DNA from: CAZDYP01 sp964509505
GTDB lineage: Bacteria > Chloroflexota > Anaerolineae > JACRMK01
Assembly (NCBI GenBank): GCA_964509505.1
Contig: CAZDYP010000189.1
Span: forward strand, 1-9,238
DNA: 9,238 nucleotides
Direction of reading: 5' to 3'
Below are positions 1 to 5,313 of the stretch, one piece after another. The notes beneath the pieces are model-generated. The model was given only the letters and a program-made list of their open reading frames with translations. It made no database searches and was not told the origin of the DNA. Position 1 is the stretch's first letter, and each line of letters starts with the position of its first letter. Made by a program: the position numbers and the translations under genes.

Positions 1-333
1 GGCGTGTTGCTCGCCATCGTCCTCACCGTTCCTCTTGGCGGTTTTCTCATCTCGTTCTTGCTCCGTCCCAAACGTGATTACGCGCTCAAGCGCCAAACCT
101 ACGAATGCGGTCTCGAAACGTTCGGCGACACGTGGGTGCAATTCAAAGTTCAGTATTACCTCTTCGCGCTCATCTTCGTCGTGTTCGACATCGAAACGAT
201 CTTCATCTACCCGTGGGCGGTTGTCTATCGTCAGGTCGGTTTGTTCGCGCTCATCGAGATGCTCGTCTTCATCGGCATCCTCATCGTCGGCTTGGCGTAT
301 GCGTGGCGCAAAGGCACGCTGCGCTGGATCTAG
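1..333 (+). CDS. nuoA: NADH-quinone oxidoreductase subunit A, 5'-partial
   Basis: This is a small membrane-arm subunit of respiratory complex I (NADH:quinone oxidoreductase), located in the cytoplasmic membrane near the quinone site. The reading frame is open from base 1. The family is usually about 120 residues and 110 are visible, so roughly ten N-terminal residues probably lie before the window; the GTG at base 4 would start inside the first helix and is unlikely to be the true start. Diagnostic family segments are YECGLETFGD followed by YYLFALIFVVFDIETIF and then YPWAVVYR. Three hydrophobic helices are apparent, as in the family. The gene ends TAG at 331-333 and is followed by a palindromic repeat and then nuoH, not nuoB, which is an unusual order. 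Identity is very secure; only the 5' end is unknown. Confidence 0.95.
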   Translation, partial: GVLLAIVLTVPLGGFLISFLLRPKRDYALKRQTYECGLETFGDTWVQFKVQYYLFALIFVVFDIETIFIYPWAVVYRQVGLFALIEMLVFIGILIVGLAYAWRKGTLRWI

Positions 334-339
334 CTCATG

Positions 340-402
340 TTAGATTTTAGATTTTTGATTGGGCAGATGATCTACAGTCGAAAATCTAAAATCTAAAATG
401 GA
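340..402. repeat. Inverted heptamer repeat between nuoA and nuoH
   Basis: Two perfect 16-nt inverted arms, TTAGATTTTAGATTTT at 340-355 and its reverse complement at 381-396, enclose 25 nt. As RNA the stem could extend inward to 361/375 through G-U pairs. Each arm is made of a 7-bp unit: TAGATTT at 341 and 348, then degenerate at 355; AAATCTA at 382 and 389, then degenerate at 396. No T-run follows the hairpin, so it is not a classical terminator. It occupies almost the whole nuoA-nuoH gap. Confidence 0.85.
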
Positions 403-409
403 TTAATGT

Positions 410-1714
410 ATGGACCTTCAAATCATCATAGACTTCATCTATTTGCCATTTGCCGTGTTTGGCGCATGGCTAAAACCGTGGCTTATCTACTTGCTCGTTG
501 ACAGTCTTGGCGCGCCTGCGTGGGTCGCCGAATTGATCATGTATGTCATTGGCGTCAGCGTCGTCGTCATCTTTGCTACGCTGACGATGATGTTCTTGAC
601 GTGGCTGGAACGCAAGGTCATCGCGCGCATTCAAGACCGCGTGGGGCCGAACCGCGTCGGCAAGTTGGGCTTGTTGCAACCAGTCGCCGACATGGTAAAG
701 CTCTTCACCAAAGAGCTCATTGTGCCGACCAACGCCGACCGCGTGGTCTATTTCCTTGCGCCCGCGATTTTCGTCATGCCCGCGTTCATGGTCATGGCGG
801 TCTTGCCCTTCGCCAAAGATGGCCAGCTCGCCGACCTCAACATCGGCTTCCTCTACATCGCCGCGATTGGCTCGACCTCCACGATTGGCTTGCTGATGGC
901 GGGCTGGAGCTCCAACAACAAGTATTCGTTGCTTGGCGGGATGCGCGCCGTCGCGCAATTCGTCTCCTACGAAATTCCGCAAGTGTTGTCGGTCGTCGGC
1001 GTGTTGATGCTCGCCGGCACGTTAAAATTGGGGGCGATTGTCGAACAGCAATACGCGATTCCGTATTTCATCTTGCAGCCCGTCGCCGCGTTAATCTTTC
1101 TCATCGCGTCCATCTCCGAAGTGAATCGCACACCCTTCGACTTGCCCGAAGCCGAATCCGAAATCATCGCAGGCTATCAAACGGAATACGGCGCGATTGG
1201 CTTCGCGCTTTATTCGCTCGCCGAGTTCATCAACATGTTCGTCGTGGCGGCATTCGCAGCCACCCTGTTCCTCGGCGGCTGGAATTGGCCCAGCTGGCCC
1301 GCTTGGGGGCCTATCGTGCCAGGCTGGTTGGGCTTCATCCTCAAGTCGTACCTCTTAGTATTTGTGTTAATGTGGTTGCGCGGCACACTGCCACGCTTGC
1401 GCGTTGACCAGCTGATGGAATTCGCGTGGAAAGCGCTCGTACCATTGACGTTGGCAAACCTCTTGCTGACAGGCGTCGGACTCAGCATCGTTGACTTTTT
1501 CACGCAATGGTTCGAGGTCTGGGCGAAAGGCGGCACGCTGCTCATCCCCGTCGCGTGGGCTGTCGAAATCACGAAGGTCATCGTCTTCTTGTATTTGAAC
1601 GGGTTGTTGGCGTCGGGCTTTCTGACGTTCTTCAAGTTGCCCAAACTCGAGAAGCGTGCGGTGGTGTTGGTCTCGCGCGCCAAAGCGGCTGTACCAACGG
1701 CATCGGCTCAGTAA
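410..1714 (+). CDS. nuoH: NADH-quinone oxidoreductase subunit H
   Basis: NuoH is the membrane-arm subunit that contacts the peripheral arm and forms much of the quinone-binding channel of complex I. The 434-residue product is long for the family (often about 325-350), with an extra hydrophobic N-terminal stretch (about residues 1-30). Family hallmarks are WLERKVIARIQDRVGPNRVG from W65, followed by GLLQPVADMVKLFTKE, and the acidic loop SEVNRTPFDLPEAESEI around E237-E251, then YGAIGFALYSLAEF. Many transmembrane segments are evident. ATG 410 gives a sensible N-terminus, but no Shine-Dalgarno is visible because the upstream bases belong to the AT-rich palindrome. The next gene is nuoJ, with no nuoI between them. 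Function is secure; the exact start is moderately so. Confidence 0.96.
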   Translation: MDLQIIIDFIYLPFAVFGAWLKPWLIYLLVDSLGAPAWVAELIMYVIGVSVVVIFATLTMMFLTWLERKVIARIQDRVGPNRVGKLGLLQPVADMVKLFTKELIVPTNADRVVYFLAPAIFVMPAFMVMAVLPFAKDGQLADLNIGFLYIAAIGSTSTIGLLMAGWSSNNKYSLLGGMRAVAQFVSYEIPQVLSVVGVLMLAGTLKLGAIVEQQYAIPYFILQPVAALIFLIASISEVNRTPFDLPEAESEIIAGYQTEYGAIGFALYSLAEFINMFVVAAFAATLFLGGWNWPSWPAWGPIVPGWLGFILKSYLLVFVLMWLRGTLPRLRVDQLMEFAWKALVPLTLANLLLTGVGLSIVDFFTQWFEVWAKGGTLLIPVAWAVEITKVIVFLYLNGLLASGFLTFFKLPKLEKRAVVLVSRAKAAVPTASAQ

Positions 1715-1725
1715 TAACCTATTCC

Positions 1726-1759
1726 CAACCTCACAGATTTTTGGAAACCTGTGAGGTTT
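1726..1759. repeat. 33-bp-class palindrome (copy 1), nuoH-nuoJ gap
   Basis: Arms 1727-1740 and 1745-1758 pair at 13 of 14 positions around a 4-nt centre. The arm core AACCTCACAG is followed by ATTT on the left and its partner AAAC on the right. Three further copies with the same size and architecture occur at 3121-3153, 4099-4131 and 4845-4877. No T-tract follows, so a terminator role is not supported. Confidence 0.85.
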
Positions 1760-1777
1760 ATGCTGATTGAGGTCTGC

Positions 1778-2257
1778 ATGGAATTTCTGCTCTTCTTCAT
1801 CTTCGCTGCCATGACCTTGTTAGGCGGCATCTTCGTCGTCACGCTCCGCAATCTGGTGCGCTCAGTGCTGGCGATGATTCTCTCGTTTGTGGGCGTCGCG
1901 GGTTTGTATCTCACACTTGAAGCCGAATTTCTCGCGGCAATTCAAGTCTTGATTTACGTCGGCGCGGTTTCGGTGCTTGTGCTCTTTGCCGTCATGTTGA
2001 CGCAACGCGTCGCCGATCCTTCACGTCCTGTCAACAATCATCAAGCATGGTTAGGCTTCACTGGCGCGCTCGGCATCTTCATCATCTTGTCTGCGACGCT
2101 CTCGCCTATCCAATGGCCCGCTTTGCCGACCCAAGACACTTCGACGATTGACAACTTGGGCAAGCAATTACTCGGCGCTTATGCGCTGCCGTTTGAAGTG
2201 GCGTCGGTCGTGTTGTTGGTCGCGCTCTTGGGCGCAATTATTTTAGCGCGTGACTAG
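1778..2257 (+). CDS. nuoJ: NADH-quinone oxidoreductase subunit J
   Basis: NuoJ is a membrane-arm subunit of complex I, involved in coupling between the quinone site and the antiporter-like subunits. The 159-residue product has about five hydrophobic helices. The family signature is EFLAAIQVLIYVGAVSVLVL followed by FAVML, with a C-terminal helix LPFEVASVVLLVALLGAI ending in LARD. I chose ATG 1778 because GAGG at 1769-1772 lies five bases upstream and the protein then begins directly with the first helix (MEFLLFFIF). In-frame starts further upstream (from 1751) lie in or beside the palindrome at 1726-1759. The gene sits between nuoH and nuoK; a 184-bp gap to nuoK is large for this operon and is filled by a nested palindrome. 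Confidence 0.95.
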   Translation: MEFLLFFIFAAMTLLGGIFVVTLRNLVRSVLAMILSFVGVAGLYLTLEAEFLAAIQVLIYVGAVSVLVLFAVMLTQRVADPSRPVNNHQAWLGFTGALGIFIILSATLSPIQWPALPTQDTSTIDNLGKQLLGAYALPFEVASVVLLVALLGAIILARD

Positions 2258-2291
2258 AGTGGCTTTATCCTGACTGCAGACGAATGGGAGG

Positions 2292-2410
2292 TAGTGGTCA
2301 AGCCATACATGACATAGCATCCTGAGCTTGTCGAAGGAGGCGGGCGAATGGTCAAGCCCGCATGGTTCGACCAGCTCGCCCTGCTTGTATCATTTACCCT
2401 CTGACCACTA
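2292..2410. repeat. Nested three-tier palindrome, nuoJ-nuoK gap
   Basis: Three inverted-repeat pairs are nested concentrically. The outer pair is TAGTGGTCA at 2292-2300 with TGACCACTA at 2402-2410 (perfect). The middle pair is GAGCTTGTCGAA at 2324-2335 with TTCGACCAGCTC at 2366-2377 (11 of 12). The inner pair is GCGGGC at 2340-2345 with GCCCGC at 2356-2361 (perfect), around a 10-nt loop. A 10-bp direct repeat TGGTCAAGCC also occurs at 2295 and 2349. The segment CATCCTGAGCTTGTCGAAGG from 2318 resembles, from memory, a repeat common in several bacterial genomes. The whole 2258-2441 gap holds no gene that I can support. Confidence 0.75.
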
Positions 2411-2441
2411 TCGAATGAGAAAAACTTTAAACGGGTGAATC

Positions 2442-2753
2442 ATGGTTCCTCTCGGTGGTTATCTATTTGTTGGCGCGGCGCTCTTCTCGCTCGGTTTGTA
2501 TGGCGCATTGGCGCGGCGCAATGCCATTGCGATCTTGATGGGCATCGAGCTGATGCTCAATGCAGCAGCCATCAACCTTGTCGCCTTCTGGCGCTACGTC
2601 AACCCTGCCGAAACATTGGGCGGACAAGCGTTTGCAATTTTCGTCATCACGCTGGCGGCCGCTGAGGTCGCCGTCGGTCTCGCGCTGATCATCGCCATCT
2701 ACCGCAACCGCGAAACGGTTGTAGTCGAAGACGTTGACATGCTCAAAGGTTAA
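2442..2753 (+). CDS. nuoK: NADH-quinone oxidoreductase subunit K
   Basis: NuoK is the small MrpC-like membrane subunit of complex I that helps carry protons through the membrane arm. The 103-residue length is typical. Three transmembrane helices are clear. The two membrane glutamates that matter in the family are both present: E36 in GIELMLNAAAINL and E75 in TLAAAEVAVGLAL. ATG 2442 is preceded by GGTGA at 2435-2439, the 3' part of a Shine-Dalgarno consensus, although it sits very close to the start. It is the last complex I gene here: nuoL, nuoM and nuoN do not follow, and a small Cys-rich gene and a terminator come instead. Confidence 0.95.
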   Translation: MVPLGGYLFVGAALFSLGLYGALARRNAIAILMGIELMLNAAAINLVAFWRYVNPAETLGGQAFAIFVITLAAAEVAVGLALIIAIYRNRETVVVEDVDMLKG

Positions 2754-2760
2754 TCGGTAT

Positions 2761-2815
2761 AGTCGCTGGTCGTTAGCCGCTAGTTGTTGTTGCTAATGAC
2801 TAGCGACTAGCGACT
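2761..2815. repeat. Inverted heptamer repeat after nuoK
   Basis: The left part is four 7-bp units (AGTCGCT at 2761, then variants at 2768, 2775 and 2782). The right part is three units of the complementary word (AGCGACT at 2802 and 2809, a variant at 2795). The best fold pairs 2761-2777 with 2792-2808, 15 Watson-Crick pairs plus 2 G-U in 17, around a 14-nt loop. No T-tract follows. It lies eight bases after the nuoK stop. Confidence 0.8.
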
Positions 2816-2835
2816 CCAAGAAAGGCTTGATCATC

Positions 2836-3051
2836 GTGGATCTGTTTGACGAACGCCCCGGCTGTTTGGCCGGGCTCTTTCAACTGCTCATCATCTCCGC
2901 GCTCTTTGATTGGATGCAGGAGAACTTCGGCTTTGGTCGGGGCTGTTCGTGTATCAGCGTCGGCTGCGGGTTCATCCTGTTGAGTCTATTCGCGTGTATG
3001 ATCTGTGGCGTGTTGACGAATACAGATTGGTTCTCGTTGTTTGGGCGTTGA
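2836..3051 (+). CDS. Small Cys-rich membrane protein, function unknown
   Basis: The predicted product has 71 residues if it starts at GTG 2836. I preferred this to TTG 2827 because AAGAAAGG (2818-2825) is about ten bases before 2836 but only one base before 2827, and because MDLFDERPGCLAG is a natural N-terminus. It has two hydrophobic stretches (about residues 13-24 and 44-61), separated by an amphipathic DWMQENFGFGRG segment. Six cysteines stand out: C10, the cluster C37-x-C39-x4-C44, and the pair C54-xx-C57. I recall similar short Cys-rich proteins from Chloroflexota but cannot name a family or function. The gene lies between nuoK and a strong terminator in the same orientation, so co-transcription with the complex I genes is possible. 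Metal binding or disulfide bonding is inference only. Confidence 0.7.
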   Translation: MDLFDERPGCLAGLFQLLIISALFDWMQENFGFGRGCSCISVGCGFILLSLFACMICGVLTNTDWFSLFGR

Positions 3052-3075
3052 TGCGTTTCGCTTGTGATAAACTCA

Positions 3076-3106
3076 AGCCTGTCAAACCGACAGGCTCTTT
3101 TGCTTT
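3076..3106 (+). terminator. Rho-independent terminator
   Basis: A perfect 8-bp stem, AGCCTGTC at 3076-3083 with GACAGGCT at 3089-3096, encloses an AAACC loop and is followed directly by CTTTTGCTTT (3097-3106). It lies 24 bases after the stop of the small Cys-rich gene and before murE. It should end the nuo-containing transcript and separate it from murE. Confidence 0.85.
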
Positions 3107-3120
3107 ATAGAGACACAAAA

Positions 3121-3153
3121 AGATCTCGCGGCTTTCCTGCCCCCGCGAGGTCT
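3121..3153. repeat. 33-bp-class palindrome (copy 2), upstream of murE
   Basis: Outer arms AGATCTCGCGG (3121-3131) and CCGCGAGGTCT (3143-3153) pair over 11 positions with one T-G wobble. The inner part has diverged from the other copies. Total length is 33 bp, the same as the copies at 4099-4131 and 4845-4877. It ends ten bases before the murE start, so any murE ribosome-binding site would have to lie next to this hairpin. Confidence 0.75.
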
Positions 3154-3162
3154 GAGCGGCTT

Positions 3163-4737
3163 ATGAAACTTTCCGAATTGTTAGCGGCCTTGCCTGACGC
3201 CTCTATTCAAGGCGATATAGATGTAACCATCCAACGCATCATCAGCGACTCGCGCCGCGCGCAAGCAGGCGATGTGTTCGTCGCATATCCGGGCGTTAGC
3301 GTGGATGGCCGCACGTTCATCGCTGAAGCCATCGCACGCGGCGCATCAGCCATCATCATCGAAAATGAGGAGATAAAGGGAGATAAAGGGAGATTAGGGG
3401 AAATAAAGGAAATTACGGTCCCCTCATCTTCCCTAATTTCCCCTAATTTCCCTTTAGTGGTTGTGCAGAATGGCCGCGCCGCCCTCGCCCAACTCTCCGC
3501 TGCGTTGCACGGGTTCCCCGCGCGACGGATGACGATGATTGGCGTGACGGGCACCGACGGCAAGACGACGACAGCAACCTTGATTCGTTCGATTTTGCAA
3601 ACGGCCGGACACCCGACGGGACTCATCAGCACCGTCGCTGCCTATATCGGCGAGCGCGAGTTGGATACGGGTTTTCACACAACGACGCCCGATGCGCCCG
3701 ACGTGCAAGCCTATCTCGCGCAGATGGTCGCAGCCGATACACGCTATGCCATTGTCGAGGCGACCTCGTTTGGTTTAGCGCAACAACGGTTGGTCGCTTG
3801 CGATTTCGATGTCGCGGTCCTCACGAACATTACCCATGAACATCTCGACGGACATCATAACTCATTTGAAGAATATCGCGCGGCGAAGCGCATATTGTTC
3901 GAGGATGTCGCGCATAGTCCACGCAAAGACAACGCGCCCAAAGTCTCTGTGTTGAACGCCGACGATGCGTCGTATGCGGACTTCGCCGCTGTGCCCGCCG
4001 AGGTCCATCTCGCCTATGGTCTCACACGCCCTGCCGACATAACCGCCGAACACATTCAACACACGCCGCAAGGCTTATCGTTTGTCGTCCGGTGCGCAAA
4101 ACCTCACAGGTTTTATAACCCTGGGAGGTCTGGGGTATTGATCGAGTCGCCGCTCATTGGCCGCTACAACGTCTCCAACATCCTCGCGGCAATGTGCGTC
4201 GCGCTATCGCAGAAGGTTCCTACCGAAGCGATACCAGAGGGCGTGCGTCGTGTATCCAGTGTGAGCGGGCGTATGGAACGCATGGATTGTGGACAATCGT
4301 TCACGGTCATCGTGGACTTCGCGCACACGCCGCAGGCGTTGGAGAATGCGCTGCAGACGGCGCGTGAGTTGACACACGGACGTGTGACCGTCGTGTTTGG
4401 TTGCGCGGGTTTGCGCGATTCATTCAAACGCCCCATGATGGGGGAGATTGCAGGACGTCTTGCCGACCACGTCATCATCACCGCCGAAGACCCACGCACT
4501 GAGTCGCTCGACGCCATCATGCAGCGCATTGCAGAAGGCTGTGAGCGCGTCGGCGGCAATTATACAAAAATTGGCGACCGCTACGACGCCATTGCGTTTG
4601 CGCTGCAGCACGCTCGCGCAGGCGACCTCGTCATCATCACGGGCAAAGGACACGAGCGTTCGATGTGCTTCGGCACGACGGAATATCCGTGGAGCGATCA
4701 AGAGGTCGTGAGGGAAATTCTGAAACGTGAAACGTGA
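3163..4737 (+). CDS. murE: UDP-N-acetylmuramoyl-tripeptide synthetase MurE
   Basis: MurE adds the third amino acid of the peptidoglycan stem peptide to UDP-MurNAc-L-Ala-D-Glu, using ATP, in the cytoplasm. The product is 524 residues, longer than the roughly 480-500 that are common. Visible elements are an N-terminal domain (MKLSELLAALP, then SDSRRAQAGDVFVAYPG), the P-loop GVTGTDGKTTT (K134), the NITHEHLDGH segment (N222-H231), K242 as the likely carbamylated lysine, GCAGLRDSFKRPMMGE from G413, the EDPR motif (E442-R445) and a terminal TGKGHE. EDPR corresponds to DNPR of diaminopimelate enzymes; Arg is kept but Asn is Asp, so the amino acid used is uncertain. The frame is open upstream to 3064, but ATG 3163 gives the canonical start. 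Two palindromic DNA elements are embedded in-frame, at residues about 70-98 and 313-323. The stop lies within a heptamer array. It is alone, away from other mur genes. Confidence 0.94.
   Translation: MKLSELLAALPDASIQGDIDVTIQRIISDSRRAQAGDVFVAYPGVSVDGRTFIAEAIARGASAIIIENEEIKGDKGRLGEIKEITVPSSSLISPNFPLVVVQNGRAALAQLSAALHGFPARRMTMIGVTGTDGKTTTATLIRSILQTAGHPTGLISTVAAYIGERELDTGFHTTTPDAPDVQAYLAQMVAADTRYAIVEATSFGLAQQRLVACDFDVAVLTNITHEHLDGHHNSFEEYRAAKRILFEDVAHSPRKDNAPKVSVLNADDASYADFAAVPAEVHLAYGLTRPADITAEHIQHTPQGLSFVVRCAKPHRFYNPGRSGVLIESPLIGRYNVSNILAAMCVALSQKVPTEAIPEGVRRVSSVSGRMERMDCGQSFTVIVDFAHTPQALENALQTARELTHGRVTVVFGCAGLRDSFKRPMMGEIAGRLADHVIITAEDPRTESLDAIMQRIAEGCERVGGNYTKIGDRYDAIAFALQHARAGDLVIITGKGHERSMCFGTTEYPWSDQEVVREILKRET
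3371..3456. repeat. 10-mer-based palindrome inside murE
   Basis: Arms 3384-3411 and 3429-3456 pair at 25 of 28 positions (one mismatch is a G-T wobble) around a 17-nt loop. The left side is a tandem 10-mer, AGATAAAGGG at 3371 and 3381 with a variant at 3391; the right side repeats CCCTAATTTC at 3431 and 3441. It is translated as murE residues about 70-98, a Lys/Gly/Glu-rich then Ser/Pro-rich stretch, between the strand ending AIIIENE and VVVQNGRAAL. In most MurE proteins I know this junction is a short loop. No in-frame stop occurs although TAA is present in other frames. Confidence 0.8.
4099..4131. repeat. 33-bp palindrome (copy 3) inside murE
   Basis: Arms 4101-4113 and 4117-4129 pair at 11 of 13 positions around a 3-nt centre. 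The arm core ACCTCACAGG is the same as in copy 1, and the right end GGAGGTCT matches copies 2 and 4. The 33 bp are exactly 11 codons in phase with murE, encoding KPHRFYNPGRS (residues 313-323), placed just before the SPLIGRYNV segment of MurE. Confidence 0.75.
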
Positions 4738-4766
4738 GGCGTGAAGTGTGAGGCGTGAAGCGTGCT
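4725..4766. repeat. Heptamer array at the 3' end of murE
   Basis: Six consecutive 7-bp units, consensus RCGTGAR, begin at 4725, 4732, 4739, 4746, 4753 and 4760 (the last degenerate). The first two contain the final codons and the TGA stop of murE. Each good unit carries a TGA. No inverted partner lies immediately downstream, but the complementary word occurs at 5275-5303 beyond the next gene. The rest of the gap to 4844 contains only a 27-codon open stretch that I do not call a gene. Confidence 0.85.
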
Positions 4767-4844
4767 CAACGCATATAGCGTCTTCGCGGCAACGGACATC
4801 GCAGTGACGGTGTTGGTGTATTTGCCCATTGTTAATGCGTAATA

Positions 4845-4877
4845 AGACCTGCGAAGTTTCTGAAACCTCGTAGGTCT
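4845..4877. repeat. 33-bp palindrome (copy 4), upstream of 117-aa gene
   Basis: Arms AGACCTGCGAAGTTT (4845-4859) and AAACCTCGTAGGTCT (4863-4877) match at 13 of 15 positions around the centre CTG. This is the best-preserved copy of the family. It has no following T-tract. GGAG at 4878-4881 directly after it may serve as the ribosome-binding site of the gene starting at 4892. Confidence 0.85.
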
Positions 4878-4891
4878 GGAGTGTAACCGCT

Positions 4892-5245
4892 ATGAACGAA
4901 CAACTTTTACAACTCGCTCAAAAATATAAACCACTCGGTCAGATCATGTTAGATGAGCTCTTGTTGTCGGCGGACGATGCGCTCAAGCTTGCCGACGATT
5001 TGGAGCGCATTGGTGCGCCGATTGCAGGCGTCAACTTTTGGTATTACGTGACGGTGCGCGACCAGCAAATTCTCGCGCAAGACCATCACGAGCTCAGCGT
5101 CAGCGATGCGATCTTGCAGGGCGAGAATCCTGTACAGGACAGCGTGGCGCTCGCAAAAAATTTTATTGGATTGCGCCCGCCACGCGCGACGTTCGTATCC
5201 ATCATCGTGGACGCGCCTGAATGGGTGATGCGCAGTGAACCGTGA
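4892..5245 (+). CDS. Hypothetical protein, 117 aa
   Basis: I do not recognise this protein. ATG 4892 follows GGAG (4878-4881) at a spacing of ten bases. The product is soluble-looking, with no signal peptide or membrane helix. The first half is predicted helical and acidic (MNEQLLQLAQKYKPLGQIML, then DELLLSADDALKLADDLERI). The middle contains an aromatic GVNFWYYVTVRDQQ segment, and the C-terminal part has LRPPRATFVSIIVDAPEWV, which looks like a beta-strand region. The codon pattern resembles its neighbours, so it is probably a real gene. It lies between murE and a DUF3048 lipoprotein gene, all in one direction. Its TGA stop is inside a heptamer array, and similar arrays in opposite orientation lie on both sides of it. 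No function is proposed. Confidence 0.7.
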   Translation: MNEQLLQLAQKYKPLGQIMLDELLLSADDALKLADDLERIGAPIAGVNFWYYVTVRDQQILAQDHHELSVSDAILQGENPVQDSVALAKNFIGLRPPRATFVSIIVDAPEWVMRSEP

Positions 5246-5303
5246 AAGGTGAAGCGTAAAATGTCATGAGTAATGCTCACGTTTCACGCTTCACGCTATC
5301 ACG
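5233..5303. repeat. Inverted heptamer array, 117-aa gene to lipoprotein gene
   Basis: Left units of the type NNGTGAA start at 5233, 5240, 5247 and 5254 (GCGTAAA). Right units of the complementary word are GCTCACG at 5275, TTTCACG at 5282 and CTTCACG at 5289, followed by an 8-bp variant at 5296. Arms 5249-5264 and 5279-5294 pair at 14 of 16 positions around 14 nt. The left units contain the stop codon of the 117-aa gene (TGA 5243-5245). The right units end eleven bases before the lipoprotein start. Confidence 0.85.
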
Positions 5304-5313
5304 TCATCGAATT

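Noticed and set aside
340..396. Terminator after nuoA
   Set aside because: The stem is strong but AT-rich, repeated in 7-bp units and not followed by a T-run; it fits the repeat class better.
520..1407. Long plus-strand open frame overlapping nuoH in another phase
   Set aside because: Arg-rich shadow without motifs; nuoH is unmistakable in its own frame.
1751..1777. In-frame upstream starts for nuoJ
   Set aside because: They lie in or beside the palindrome; ATG 1778 has GAGG at a good distance and starts at the first helix.
3064..3162. In-frame upstream extension of murE by 33 residues from a GTG
   Set aside because: It runs through the terminator and a palindrome and has no MurE-like sequence; ATG 3163 gives the canonical N-terminus.
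4762..4842. Short open stretch of 27 codons after murE, in the same frame, encoding a hydrophobic peptide
   Set aside because: Too short, no ribosome-binding site and no recognisable family; could be a remnant but cannot be supported.
5266..5313. Upstream ATG for the DUF3048 lipoprotein
   Set aside because: The extra 16 residues are encoded mainly by the heptamer array; ATG 5314 gives a complete lipoprotein signal peptide.
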